Assembly: GCA_016165875.1 (NCBI GenBank) | Contig: JABBOT010000004.1 | Span: forward strand, 11,640,765 to 11,704,764 | DNA length: 64,000 bases | Reading direction: 5' to 3' | Source of the DNA: Acanthopleura granulata | Lineage: Eukaryota; Mollusca; Polyplacophora; Chitonida; Chitonidae | In this document: piece by piece, positions 10,101 to 21,700 of the stretch | Layout: every line of letters begins with the position of its first letter | Position numbering within the stretch: position 1 is the stretch's first letter | The notes under the pieces: model-generated | Database searches by the model: none | What the model saw: only the letters and a program-made list of their open reading frames with translations | Told to the model about the DNA's origin: nothing | Made by a program: the position numbers and the translations under genes

Positions 10101-10786
10101 AGTAAGGACGAAGAGAAAGACAAGTAAGAAAAAAAAGTAAGAAAGACACGCTGATGGAGAATATCCTTTTAGTTTTTGTCCCGAACGCTAATTTTCGCTG
10201 AATTCCCCAGATAAAACTATGATAGTCATCCATACCACAATACCATGCTGTAGACATGACGCAGATACTGAGAGCTCGATTCACATTGAAAATCGGTAAT
10301 ATAGCCTCCACATGCTCCTATATCTACACCAGCTTGCGGCAGACTGTATTTTATCAACCGTTAGAACTGATGTATACATAATAGAGGAGCTAATATATGG
10401 TCAGTGCTTTTACACAGGCCTGGTATGCGCATAAATAGGTCAGAAGCCTTATATATATAAGCCTACTACCAGCATGTGTTATATATAACTAACCCGGAAG
10501 TATATGAGTTCTGGGCTAGCCTTTAACCTTAACCCGCTGCGGCCTACATTACCTACACAGCCTGAACACACTTACGGATTTTGGCTAGGTGGACTTTGCA
10601 GTATTCTCCCAGACAGCTTTTCCCGCAGATATCTAGCTCACCCACTTTTAACCATGCACATTTATTATAACCCTTCATGTTGCAGTTCAATCACCACAGG
10701 TATACATACGTACAGCAACACATATCTCTAAATGGAGAGCCGTCGGCGAGGGTGGTGAGCCGTCCCTAAAGCTACTATTGTACATA

Positions 10787-10882
10787 CATAAACAATTGCC
10801 AATTATTTATGAATGTGGACGCGCTCCGGCCTACATCAACAATCGCCAATTATTTATGTAGTTGGACACCATATGGCTTGAT
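10787..10882. repeat. Right terminal repeat of element 1 (two 47-bp units)
   Basis: The second unit (CATCAACAATCGCC..., 10834) starts exactly 47 bases after the first (CATAAACAATTGCC..., 10787), and both contain CCAATTATTTATG. They are followed by GGACACCATATGGCTTGATG, nearly identical to GGACACCATATGGTTTGATG at the right end of element 2 (29141-29160). The same 47-bp period occurs at both ends of element 2. Confidence 0.75.
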
Positions 10883-11007
10883 GGGCAGCAGAAATAAACT
10901 GGAACGTGGGCTTGGAGGCTCCATGGGGGGTATGCGCCCGCCGCCTCCGCCTGCTGCTGGAAATGATGTCATGTCAAAACAAGAAACTGAGTCGTGAAAA
11001 CATGCCT

Positions 11008-11450
11008 TGTAGTTTGATGTCCTGATCACGAATCTCATCTCATTTCTTGCCAACGATGCATATTTTTGTTGCAAATTGCAAAAACAAAGTGCAAAAAACG
11101 TATTTTTCCCCCATATCTGCATGTGACGCAATAGAAAACAGTTAAAGCTGTAAAGCTCAAGATCACTCAGTGGAAAGTGCTATACATACAGTGTTTGCGT
11201 GCTGAAAGTCTTTGAGCTGTCTTAAAAATTACAGGATCTACAGGGCTTCAAGACTTCACAAAAGGCCAATTTATTATATTTGGCACACATACATCTGTAT
11301 GATATGTTGTGCATCTGGAATGCATTCGTGTTTAGGATGAATGTTCAAATATTGCAAGCATGCTATCTGACATAGTTTGATGTCCTGATCAGTAATCTGG
11401 TCTTATTTCTTGCATGCGATGCTAACCTTTGCCACAACTTACAATGGAAC
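11008..11450. repeat. Diverged direct repeat, about 363-bp period
   Basis: TAGTTTGATGTCCTGATCA near 11010 recurs near 11373, and each copy is followed by similar sequence (AATCT, then ATTTCTTGC, then a GATGC word). The copies are well diverged. No coding content is seen. This looks like an old tandem duplication in host DNA just outside element 1. Confidence 0.4.
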
Positions 11451-11499
11451 TGCGAAGAAATGCAATTCAGGTGACCTGAATGAAACCTCTTAGAGAAGT

Positions 11500-14400
11500 A
11501 AACCTTAAAATCTCGGAGTGCAAAGGGCTGCCCATCTACTGTATATATTCATATGGAACGAAAGAAATGTTACAGACATGCACATACAGGCCCTAATGGC
11601 TTGAACCCCAGCACCGCTGTCCCCGACAGCTATATTTATACATTGTTTCTTCTAAATTATGTTGTGCATTGCATTTTGCAGTGTAAAATCATCAATTTTA
11701 TGAATGAAAAAGAAAATGACTGAACCAACCGTTGCAAGTTACTGAGGAACGTCTACAAGGTGTAGATTTCTACAAGCTTTGTTTACGAGCTAAGTTTTAA
11801 ATTTATTGCTTCTTCAAGTTTAGGTGTCAAACACTCTAGATATGGAAAGGCTTTGTCTTTCACGAGGACGCATAAGTCGAATTCAACCCTGACCGTGGGC
11901 ATGGAATGTGTACATTCTCTAGCTCTCATTTTGTTGGGCTTTGGTGATGGTAAGCAGTCAGGAAAGCTCATAACAGTGTGACTATCTGTACAATGTAATG
12001 TTTGCTGAAGGCCAATGGTGTTCCACCAATATTGCGTGCCTATACATGATATACCTAATAGGATTGAAAGTTTGTCAGGAGCTTGCCAATGGCTAGTTGT
12101 TTACACCGGGCACTCTGGCTCCCTTAATCCATAACAAGAAGTGCCATCGCATAAGGAAAAAATTATTTACTTTCCTATCAGAGCATTCAGGTAAAGGAAT
12201 AAATGACAGTACATTACCAAACAGGCTAGATACGGGCGTAAGCCGTCATGATGGTGCATTATAAAATAGGCCAGACACCGAAAGCCCTCATGCTGGTGCC
12301 TTGCCAAATAGGCTAGAAAGCCCTCTTGGCCCATCGCTGAGAAACTGCTGCCGAACTCTTGGGTAAAAGCTCTTGGGAAAACACGGACAAAACATTGGCT
12401 CATTACTGGGAAAACCCTGAGAAACTGTTGGCTCATTACTGGGAAACCATTGACAGACTGCATACTCATTACAGGCAAGCCATTGACAAAGAGTTGACTC
12501 TTTAGTGCTTGTGACATCAAAGAAGGGCTCTTGGACACTTGTCTTTGAGTATCATACTCGCGTTTATTTCACGATCTTTTCCAGACCTCACCATGGAGAA
12601 TAAAATGTGCAGTTTATATAACAGAAGTACAACTCCCTTCTTTGATGCTACCAGCAGACTGAAGATCATGACGCCTAATGGTATTTTCATTCATCCAGTT
12701 GAATTGACTTTTCATTCTTCAGTCAACTGGTTGCATCTAAGGCATGTAAGCTTGGAGATGCTACAGATCAAGGAGAGCTACAAATAAGTGGACACACCGG
12801 ACTTGCATAGAAATGTTAGCTAGAATGACAATAAACAACCACCAGGGCTCACAACTGGGAATCCACTGAAAATGCTTGGATAACATGTGGGAACCGCTGA
12901 CAAATGCTTTGATCAGCAGTAACAAATGATTGTTGGCAAACCACACACTCTTGGCTCAAAAATTGGGAAAGCACAAATTCTTGAGCCACAACTTCATAAG
13001 AAACCACTGGCAAATGCTTAGCTCACAAGTGGAAAAGCGCTGACAATCTCTGGCTTACAAATGGAAAATCTCCAAGAGAATTTGTAGTCTAGCTTTCATT
13101 AATAAATATTTTCATCTTTTTTTTTGTTGTTTTGATGATTACACTTGTGTTTCAAAGTCTGACTACTGAGATAAATAACATATTCAAGAAATTCTGAAGA
13201 TTTACGATTTGATTTTTATTGCGGATCACCATTCGCAAAATATAATTACCTACAGCACATACATGTACATGTAATTTCTGATCTGTAATGCAAAAGGAAC
13301 CAGACATCTCATGGTTACAGGATTATACCTTTGCAACTGAGCCTAGTGAAAGAACACAACCTTATAAAGACATCTTTCTCTAAATATTGGAAGTATATAT
13401 TGAACTTAATTAATCATAATTTGTTAGCATTTAATGTACCATACATGCCAGTTTTAAGTGTGCAGCAAGTTCGAGATAGTTAGCAGGGATAGGGATCTCT
13501 AGGAATCCAGAAATATAAAACAGAAAGAAAAACTTCTACGACTCTAGCCTATTGTATGTAAATAAAACCACATATTCAGTAATTCTACCAAAACATTTTG
13601 ATTTAGACCATTATCTTAAAACACAATATGTGTTGTTTTGAATGTTGTGAACTGGGAGTTATGAAAACATGACACCGTTAAATTATGATGTTCCACACAA
13701 AAAATGGCAAGAACTGTATCGCAAGAAATTAGGTAATACTGCACCATTCTGAATCACTGAGAAATAACCTCTTTACTTTAACATACAAAATATTGCTTTC
13801 AAACATAAATTACAACAATTGTAAGATGCCAAGACTGCTTAATTATTCAAGATCACGTGACTTCCAGCCATCTGTATCAGCAGTAAATGTAATGAGAGTT
13901 TTTGATTACTGATCAAAACAGTATTTCACAGACTTGCTTTGAGTCTCATGGCCATTGCTTTTTATCACCAGTAGTGGAAATTTGTGGATAGTGGAAACTG
14001 CTGCAAAGTATTACCTGTAAGGTAAAACCCTGAATAGCAGTGTTCTCTATTACTCCAGTCTGACTGGGTAACTGTTTTTTACTCATGTGTCCATGTCAAA
14101 CAATATCAGTAAAAATTTGGCTCAAACTCTCTGAACTAATATTTGCAATAGGTGCCATCAGTATTTTATTATCCTTACAGAATGCTGAATTGAATGCATA
14201 AAATGTCACTTTTTGTCACACTCCTTAGTAAAATTGCTTACTAGATAAACTTTAAGAATGCAAAAATATTTGAACATATAATAATCTAACCTAGACACAT
14301 TGTGAAACTTTTCCTGAACTAAAAATTTCAAACATTCAATTCACCTGTAACTGTTGAAAGCATGAAATCACAGAACCAATAAATATATGAAAGTTATGAA

Positions 14401-15750
14401 ATAAGGTAAAATAAAACACGTCAACATTGTCATGATTCTATCATGCACCATCATTAACAATGAATTCACAGACCTGAAACCACATTTACTACCTACACTA
14501 AAGTGCTTGGATCTCAACAGGCAATAAATAATATTTTGTACTTCTAACACATGCCAAAAAATGCTATAGATCAATATATATATACACGCAGGCCTCCAAT
14601 GAAACAGACAAATGAACAATCAGTATTCTATTCAAAAACTGGTGTTGCATTAATGTACAAACACAAAGTTCACATAATGAAAAACTGAACTTTTATAAAT
14701 AATTTCAATTTTCTTAACTTTTGTTACATAGTACCTTTCCCATGAACTTTTATGCAATCACTCCTTCTGTAAACATGTATTTTTCATTAAATTAAACAAA
14801 GAGCCACCATTATTTCATTTGAAATAAATGTTTCCATAATCCCCCACCATTAAGAAAATAGATCTGAAATAACACAGTTGGTCCCAATTAGGAACATATT
14901 CTTTGATTTATCAACGTCAAGGTATATGGCTGGGAACTTTATAATTTTGGATATACCCTAATTCTTCTAATTTTTGGGACATTCAATCTGCCTTTTTAGC
15001 TTACCTACTTGTAATTGTAACAGGGAGAAAAAGTTTCTCTTTTCTCCCATGGTTAGAATATATATATATCTAATACATCTATATTTTTACTTTCTAGAAA
15101 ATCATCAGGACTGATATCTGCCCTAATAATTAGAAGAAATAGGGTACATACACATATATTATACAATTCAGTCATGCTGTTACCACTGATAGTTTCATGA
15201 AGCTGCCAAACTCTATTTATATAAGGTAGACATTCATTCTGTACTGGTACAGAAGTCTTTTTTGCGTATGTGTAACAGCTGCCACACATCGGAACAAAAA
15301 ATGAACACAAGTTTAATTACAACAGTTTCTTTCTCAAGGCTTTGCAGAGCTGTGCCAGCTTGTGCAGAATTGTATCTGCGTTTAAATTTGGTGCCTGAAA
15401 ATGGATTACAAGTACTTGCTCTGTAGAGGCTACTGTTAAATTTGTTCTTATCAATTAAGCTTTTGTTTGTTTAGTCAACAACATTTCCAGTGTACGTGTA
15501 TCAAGTATTGTGCCCTTGTAAAGCCAGTTTACTACACTGAAGCATCATGCCAAGACACTACAGAATTACACCTCTGCAACAAAGTCATCTGAACCATTTT
15601 TAAAGTCTTTGATTTGACTTCCCACTCAGTGTTGAACCCTTTTCTCTTGCACCTGAGCACAATCACATCACCTTTGTTTACAGTAGCACAGGTTTGTAAC
15701 ACAGAATGTGCAACAATAATATGCACAATCTGATCAATTATTATCTGGGA
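11500..15750. other. Gene-poor AT-rich stretch
   Basis: I see no exon I can support here. The stretch holds a degenerate tandem repeat (12370-12520 and diverged copies to about 13080) and otherwise AT-rich, non-coding sequence. The part next to 15760 should include the 3' UTR of the LRR-ADP-ribosylglycohydrolase gene on the minus strand, but I could not fix its polyadenylation site. Confidence 0.5.
12370..12520. repeat. Degenerate short tandem repeat (about 36 bp)
   Basis: The words TTGGCTCATTACTGGGAAA and related forms (GCATACTCATTACAGGCAAG, GTTGACTCTTTAGTG) recur at about 36-base spacing. Diverged copies continue around 12950-13080 (TTGGCTCAAAAATTGGGAAA, GCTCACAAGTGGAAAA). The 123-residue minus-strand open frame over this region only reflects the repeat. 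Confidence 0.5.
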
Positions 15751-15759
15751 AAATACTTG

Positions 15760-18700
15760 TTAAGGTATTCCCATCATGTCCAGCATGAGATTAATCTTAA
15801 TGTTCAGCCAATCCACCTGTCGCTTCCTTAGTCCTTCCACCCATCCCCTGGGAAGGTGAGCATACCCCACTCTGCACCCCAGAAGGGCACCTGCAATACA
15901 GGCATTGGAGCAACTGTCTCCTGCACTCATAACAAGCTTTGTAACAGCAGTCCTAGCAACAGACACAAACAGTAAAAGGGATTAGCATTAGGTTTTATAA
16001 TCACCATAAACTAACATAAGTGATCTTACAGGTCATGCACCTATGCTGGTGTATTTAATACAGTATGGGTGAGAAATCTAAAGTGACAATCATGTGATTA
16101 TGCCCAACAACAGTTTTTCTGCAGATGACAAGACTCATTCCTGTTCTGAAATTTATGTTCAAAGACCTACTAATTTCTCACTGGGGTATAATTTTTGGCA
16201 CAAGCCAGAGTTTAATATACACCCTGGTAAACATCTTCCATTTACTAGTCAAGCACTACTCAGCTGTACAATGTAAGAGGTATTAATTATATAAGAATAG
16301 TTTCAGCTGAGGCTGGCTTCCTCTCCTGCCACACATGGGAAGGTTTGCCAGCAACCTGTGGTTGGTGAGTTTCCAGCAGGATATGTATGGTTTCCTTCAA
16401 CCATATTGCTCATTGCCATCATAAGAGTGAAATATTTTTGAGCTCAGAATAAAACTCCGATCAAATAAATAAATACTTAAATAAACCAACACTGATTAGT
16501 TGATAAGCAAATGCTAATGTTTGGAATCAGGTGTATGCTCTCACCACAAAGACCACCCTACGGCCACATTTTCTGTGCATACCTTTGGGAAATATGCAAA
16601 CATTAAGTTCTAATAACATGTATGAGGTGTGTGACATGTCAGTACAGGTAAAGCTTCTACTTACTTAAAGTCCATGGAGGTTTCTCTGAGTACTGTAAGT
16701 CCTGCAGCGAGAGCCTTTAGAACATGTGTGGCTTTCCCTTTCTCTCGAGGTTTCAGACTGCAACAATAAGCAACAAAATACACATACAATGTATTTGTAA
16801 ATTTGAGATAGTTAGATCCACCCATATTAAAATCCCACACAACCACAAATCATCTCAATAAATTATTACATATATTCACTTTCCAACCTGTCATCCCCAA
16901 TATGTATTACTTTAAACAATTTTGTAATCCATTCCTACATGTATAGCTTTAATATATGTGAGTTGTATTCTCTTATTAATTACATGCACATCATAAAGAC
17001 TTGCCACTGCTCAGCACACTTTAATATTCTCACAGCACAGATGTATACTTGCATTCTTCTATGGTTCTGTATCATTTAAGGAGAGTGAAAAAGACCTACT
17101 TTACAGCGTGCGGCTGAATATTACCTACACAAATTATACTGCAACAACTTACTTTTCCAGATGACACAGGTTGACTGCAGTGATGAACTCTTTCTGTTGC
17201 TTTTCACTTACACCATTCAGATGCTTTTTGGCCCTCCCAATGGCAGTCTGTAAAAGATCCTCCACAGAATCTGGGCAGTGGAGGTCATGCCGGCCCTGCA
17301 GAAGACAAACTCCTTATCAGACAATACTGCTTCACCAAATTCATATTTCTCTTTGTATATTATATTTTTAATGGACAGTCAGACATTTAAGATCATATAC
17401 ATGTTTTTTGTTCTGAATGCATTTAAACGAAAACTCACAGGAAATGAGCAATTTGATTTTTGTTCAGCAGTATGAAATATACTATCATATTTTTTTTGAA
17501 GAATATAATAATATCATAATTTAATACTATTGCTGGAGTGAAATTTGTTGAAATGTTATCTTTTGTGACTTACCTGCAGCATCAAAGAAATCACTACACA
17601 GATCAGAACACAGCTGGCAATACACCTTGGATCATTATGAGTTGCTCGGCAGATTCTAACAGCATTACTCTCAACCTCTGACACCGCATGAAAGTTTGGG
17701 ATACCTGGCAATAACCAAATGAATAGGGAATGTCCTTGTGAGACAATGAGTATATTCTATACCCGAGTGAAACCAGTGTAACATAAAATATTCTGTTTTA
17801 CGAAAATCTGGTCCAAATATGAACCATTCAACTATGGCAAAACTGTATAAACAGGGTGATATGATAATAAGACTGGGAAGATTCATGATTTCTGCTGGTT
17901 CTGCAGTGACATTTGAATGTAACGGATTCAAATCCTGGCTGCCTCTTCTTTTGGTCTAGCAATTCAGTCTGGTATGATGCCTGGTGAGGTGCACTTTCCC
18001 CATGGTTCTAACACTGACCACTAAATCTCACTAGAACTAGGGCTTCTGTGATCAAAGTGGTTGGCATGGTAGCACAGCACAATGACACAGGAGATTCTCA
18101 ATAATGCGGTTGCTGTGCATTTCAGCCCATGATTGCTTCATCATAATACTACCTGCTGTTATACGAGTGAAATATTCTTGACAACAGTGCAGAACTCCAA
18201 TCGAGTAAATAACTCAATAAATCAACAGTGCCAACAAGAGCTGGATTCCGCAATGTTAACTCAATGGTCAGGTGCTAGTGATCTGCCAGCAAAATCTATG
18301 ACAGAACCAAAGTATATAAAGGAGCACAGTATTTGCATTTTAATATAAAGCTTCATCCTCACCCAAAATGAGACAGCGTGCTAGTGAACCGTTGTCAGTG
18401 CCAATGTCATCAATCACTGTTTCTACCTTGAGCAAAGACTTAGTCGGATTATGTTGGACTGAGTTGCCACAGTTGGCATGGAATTCTCCATTGTTGTTGA
18501 CATGGTCGATGCCAGTGGGAGTTTTGCAGGGTGAGACAGTGGAATACTGGGAGATCACTCTGGCAGCAGTTGTGTGTGGATCCTTCAGAAAGTCTACTTC
18601 AGCAAGCACCTGTCAATACGTAAACCAAATATAGTCAAACCTGTACCTACGGCCACCTGTAAACGGCATCCATCTGATCTAAGCACCCACACTCTATCGC

Positions 18701-21700
18701 GACCAAACAATTTTCTATGTTAAACGACCTGTAATATGTGGGCCCCTGTCCAAAGTGACCAGTACCCAGTATATTTTGCCATCAAATTCTATATCAACCT
18801 GTCCTACACTGCCAAGATTTTCAAAAGTAATCATGTTATGACTGCTGCAATTGGACATTCAAAAATTTCAAAATGGCAACCACAGGCTTTGGCAGTTTTT
18901 GTAGTGATTAAAAGTTATAAGCTACCACTTTGTGAGGACAAGTGAAGTGTGAAGATTACTGGTCAATGGCAGTGAAGTCTATTGTTCTTTAATAAGGCCC
19001 AGCTGGTTATAGTTCAAGCCATGTGGCGTCCAGGTACATAGATAATTGGCAAAAGTTTATGGACACGAAGGGGCGTTCAGCTACATAGATAATTGGCATA
19101 AGTTTGTGTACGCGAATGGGCGTTCACATTCAGAGACAATTGCCCCAAACCCGTATGTAATCTGACTTTCTGTGGTTCCTCCCATGAATGGTTTCTTTGA
19201 CAAATTATCTGGCTTTCTGGGCTGTAGTACAGACAATGGGGGTTCTGGCTCACCTGGTGCTGGGGCCCTCCCCACCTCCCTGGAGGGCCCCAAACCCAAA
19301 GTCAACCCAAGCTCAAGCCATGTGGCGTCCAGGTACATAGATAATTGGCAAAAGTTTATGGACACGAAGGGGCGTTCAGCTACATAGATAATTGGCATAA
19401 GTTTGTGTACGCGAATGGGCGTTCACATTCAGAGACAATTGCCCCAACTCCTGCTCCGGCTAATTTCTGCTGCACATCATGCGCAGTGGATATAGAGCTC
19501 ACATACTTCCGGGTTCACTAAATGATAGCATATTGTAAATTGCTCGCGGGGGAGTCAGTTGACATAGACTATTTGCATAACTGGCGAGACCACTTGGCAT
19601 ACTTAGATTACATTGGGCTCTATATCGTATAAAGCTAACTGACTTCAGCATGTGTACTGCACAGCGATAACCGTCCTGCAACATAGAGCAGGACAAGTTT
19701 TCTCAGGCGTGACAAGTTTTGTGTAGCGGGACAAGTTTTGTGAGGCACGGCAAAATTCAAACCCTACAGGACTCCATGGAGTTCTATAGGGTTTGAATTT
19801 TGTTCACTTCAATGAATCAGCCTTCTCAGTCGAGGTCTGGTTTACCAGACTCCAGTAGATCATTCATTTTATCGCTGAGTCTGGTCATTTCGTATGTCTG
19901 GTCTTGTATAGCATTGTAAATTTTGTGTAGAATATATACAGCTACACCCCACCTACCCCCAACTAAGGTCACAATGAGTATATTGGATAAGGGCAATGGA
20001 CACATCTTATAGCCGATTTGCGAGTAATACTACCAGTATATCGAACTAAGGTATCCCACTTCTCTGTCGAGAAGTTCAACTGGCGGAGAGATTCTTCATG
20101 AAAGATGCAGGAGCTTCGTTTGGGTTCAAGGGTGTGCGCCAGTCGGTTGATCAGTACAATCGATCAGAACCAACAGCTTCTTGCTCGGTTCCCAAACCTT
20201 GGCCCTCATGACCTCGTTGGCCCTGGGACTGCAAGACTAGCCTTCACCATCATGCTAAACTCTGGCAATACTGTATGACCGCGAGCTCCGGAAAAGCATA
20301 ATCCGCCGTAACAAGAGCGATACCCTGTGGAACATCAACCTCACTGTATCCACCCGCAGTATGGAAGGCACCTTGATGCTGTTCGAAGACCCAAGACCAG
20401 CATTCCAGTGGGACACCAAGGTTTTCTACAACTCCAAAATAACCAAGGTGGAGGTGACAATCGACGGGATCCCCAAAGAGCTGTAATGCCAAGGCCTGCG
20501 CATCCTACACCAGTGGGATGAGGCAAAGAAGTTCTTTGCAGCCGGCTGCAAGTGCCATCCCGACCATTCACATCACGAAAACAGCAGAGACTGCGGGTGC
20601 TGTGAACATGTACCTTTACGAGGTCAAGGACACTCAACTCAACATCAAGGATGGCCCATTCGTCTCAGCGCTGTGCCAGTAACCTCTGGTGCAGGGATCC
20701 CCACTCGGCGATTATCTGCTGAATGGCGGGGTGTGGGAAAACCGTTTTCACACTCAACCTCCTGAAGGGTCCCTATCGCGGCTTGTTTCAACACATTGTT
20801 GTCCTGTACAATCGGGTGTATCAAGAGTGTCCCTGGGTGTGGAGCGACCCAGAGGTCTATGTCGTAGACCCACGTGAAGGCGCCATGACTACCTCCGTGT
20901 CTTCTACCAACTGTTCCAAGGCACGCCAACCATGTACATCACTGATGAATGCTCGGCCACAAAGGCGCTGACGAAAAAGAACGACATGCTCTCTGAGCTG
21001 GCCTTCTCAGGTTGGCACTCTCAGCAAAGTGTCTGCTGCTCACCCAGAAATATAACACTGTCCTGAAGGATTTACGCAAGCAGACACGATGGGTCGCCAT
21101 CTTCCACTGCAAAGATAGGGACTCCTTTGAAGAATGCCCCAGAGAAAATGATGTGATCCCTCCGGAAAAACGCGCCAGAGTGCGACAGCAGCTGGCCCAA
21201 ACAAAGCATCCTAAGCTTCTGTTGAAGACTGATCAGCCGGCTGCATACCACGTACTATAATGTGCGAAATGCTGTCGCTGCTACTACAGCAGAGCAGCTG
21301 GCTGTTGCTATTTTACCTGCAAATAATCACCTTTAGCATGGTCGCGTGGGCTGCATGCGAATATATTAGAGCTCAGAGGACAGTGGTCCATATCGCGCGT
21401 TGCATGCCGTTTGTCACTCAAACTATTTGTCAGGTGAATATGGACGGACTAGACGAACTCATCGACGCTGAGGCTGCGTCCTCCGTTGGAAAAAAGAAAC
21501 AGTAGCCATTGGAGGAACACGCAGAAGCACGTCCTACCAATCTGCACCATGAAAGGCTTGACGCGCTGGCAGCGGAGGGCCACTCCAAACAGTATCTTGG
21601 GATCGACTGTTGAACAAATTGACTCCTTGGACGACGATGAGGTCTTACAGCCCTACACTCGCTACAAGGCAAGACTAGGCGCAGCCATGATGGAAACGAT

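Larger units (their letters stand above)
1..10882. mobile_element. Polinton/Maverick-like element 1 (partial, decayed)
   Basis: This block is visibly richer in G+C and in overlapping reading frames than the DNA to its right. Minus-strand genes run from a capsid-like gene (5800) through an ATPase, five small proteins and an rve-type integrase (ending near 795). A plus-strand late block occupies 5892-9712. The right end (10787-10882) carries two 47-bp units matching the termini of element 2. The left end lies outside the window. Nearly every gene has frameshifts or stops, so the copy is dead. Family assignment rests on integrase plus P-loop ATPase plus the gene order shared with element 2, which also has a protein-primed-type DNA polymerase B. 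The left part differs from element 2: an HNH-type gene, not the polymerase, faces the integrase. Confidence 0.8.

Noticed and set aside
10809..10997. Proline-rich frame at the right edge of element 1 as a host exon
   Set aside because: It begins inside the terminal repeat, has no splice signals I trust, and the proline run comes from a GC-rich patch that may pair with nearby GCAGCAG sequence.
12167..12538. 123-residue minus-strand open frame as a gene
   Set aside because: It is a translation of a degenerate 36-bp tandem repeat; no domain, splice or start context supports it.
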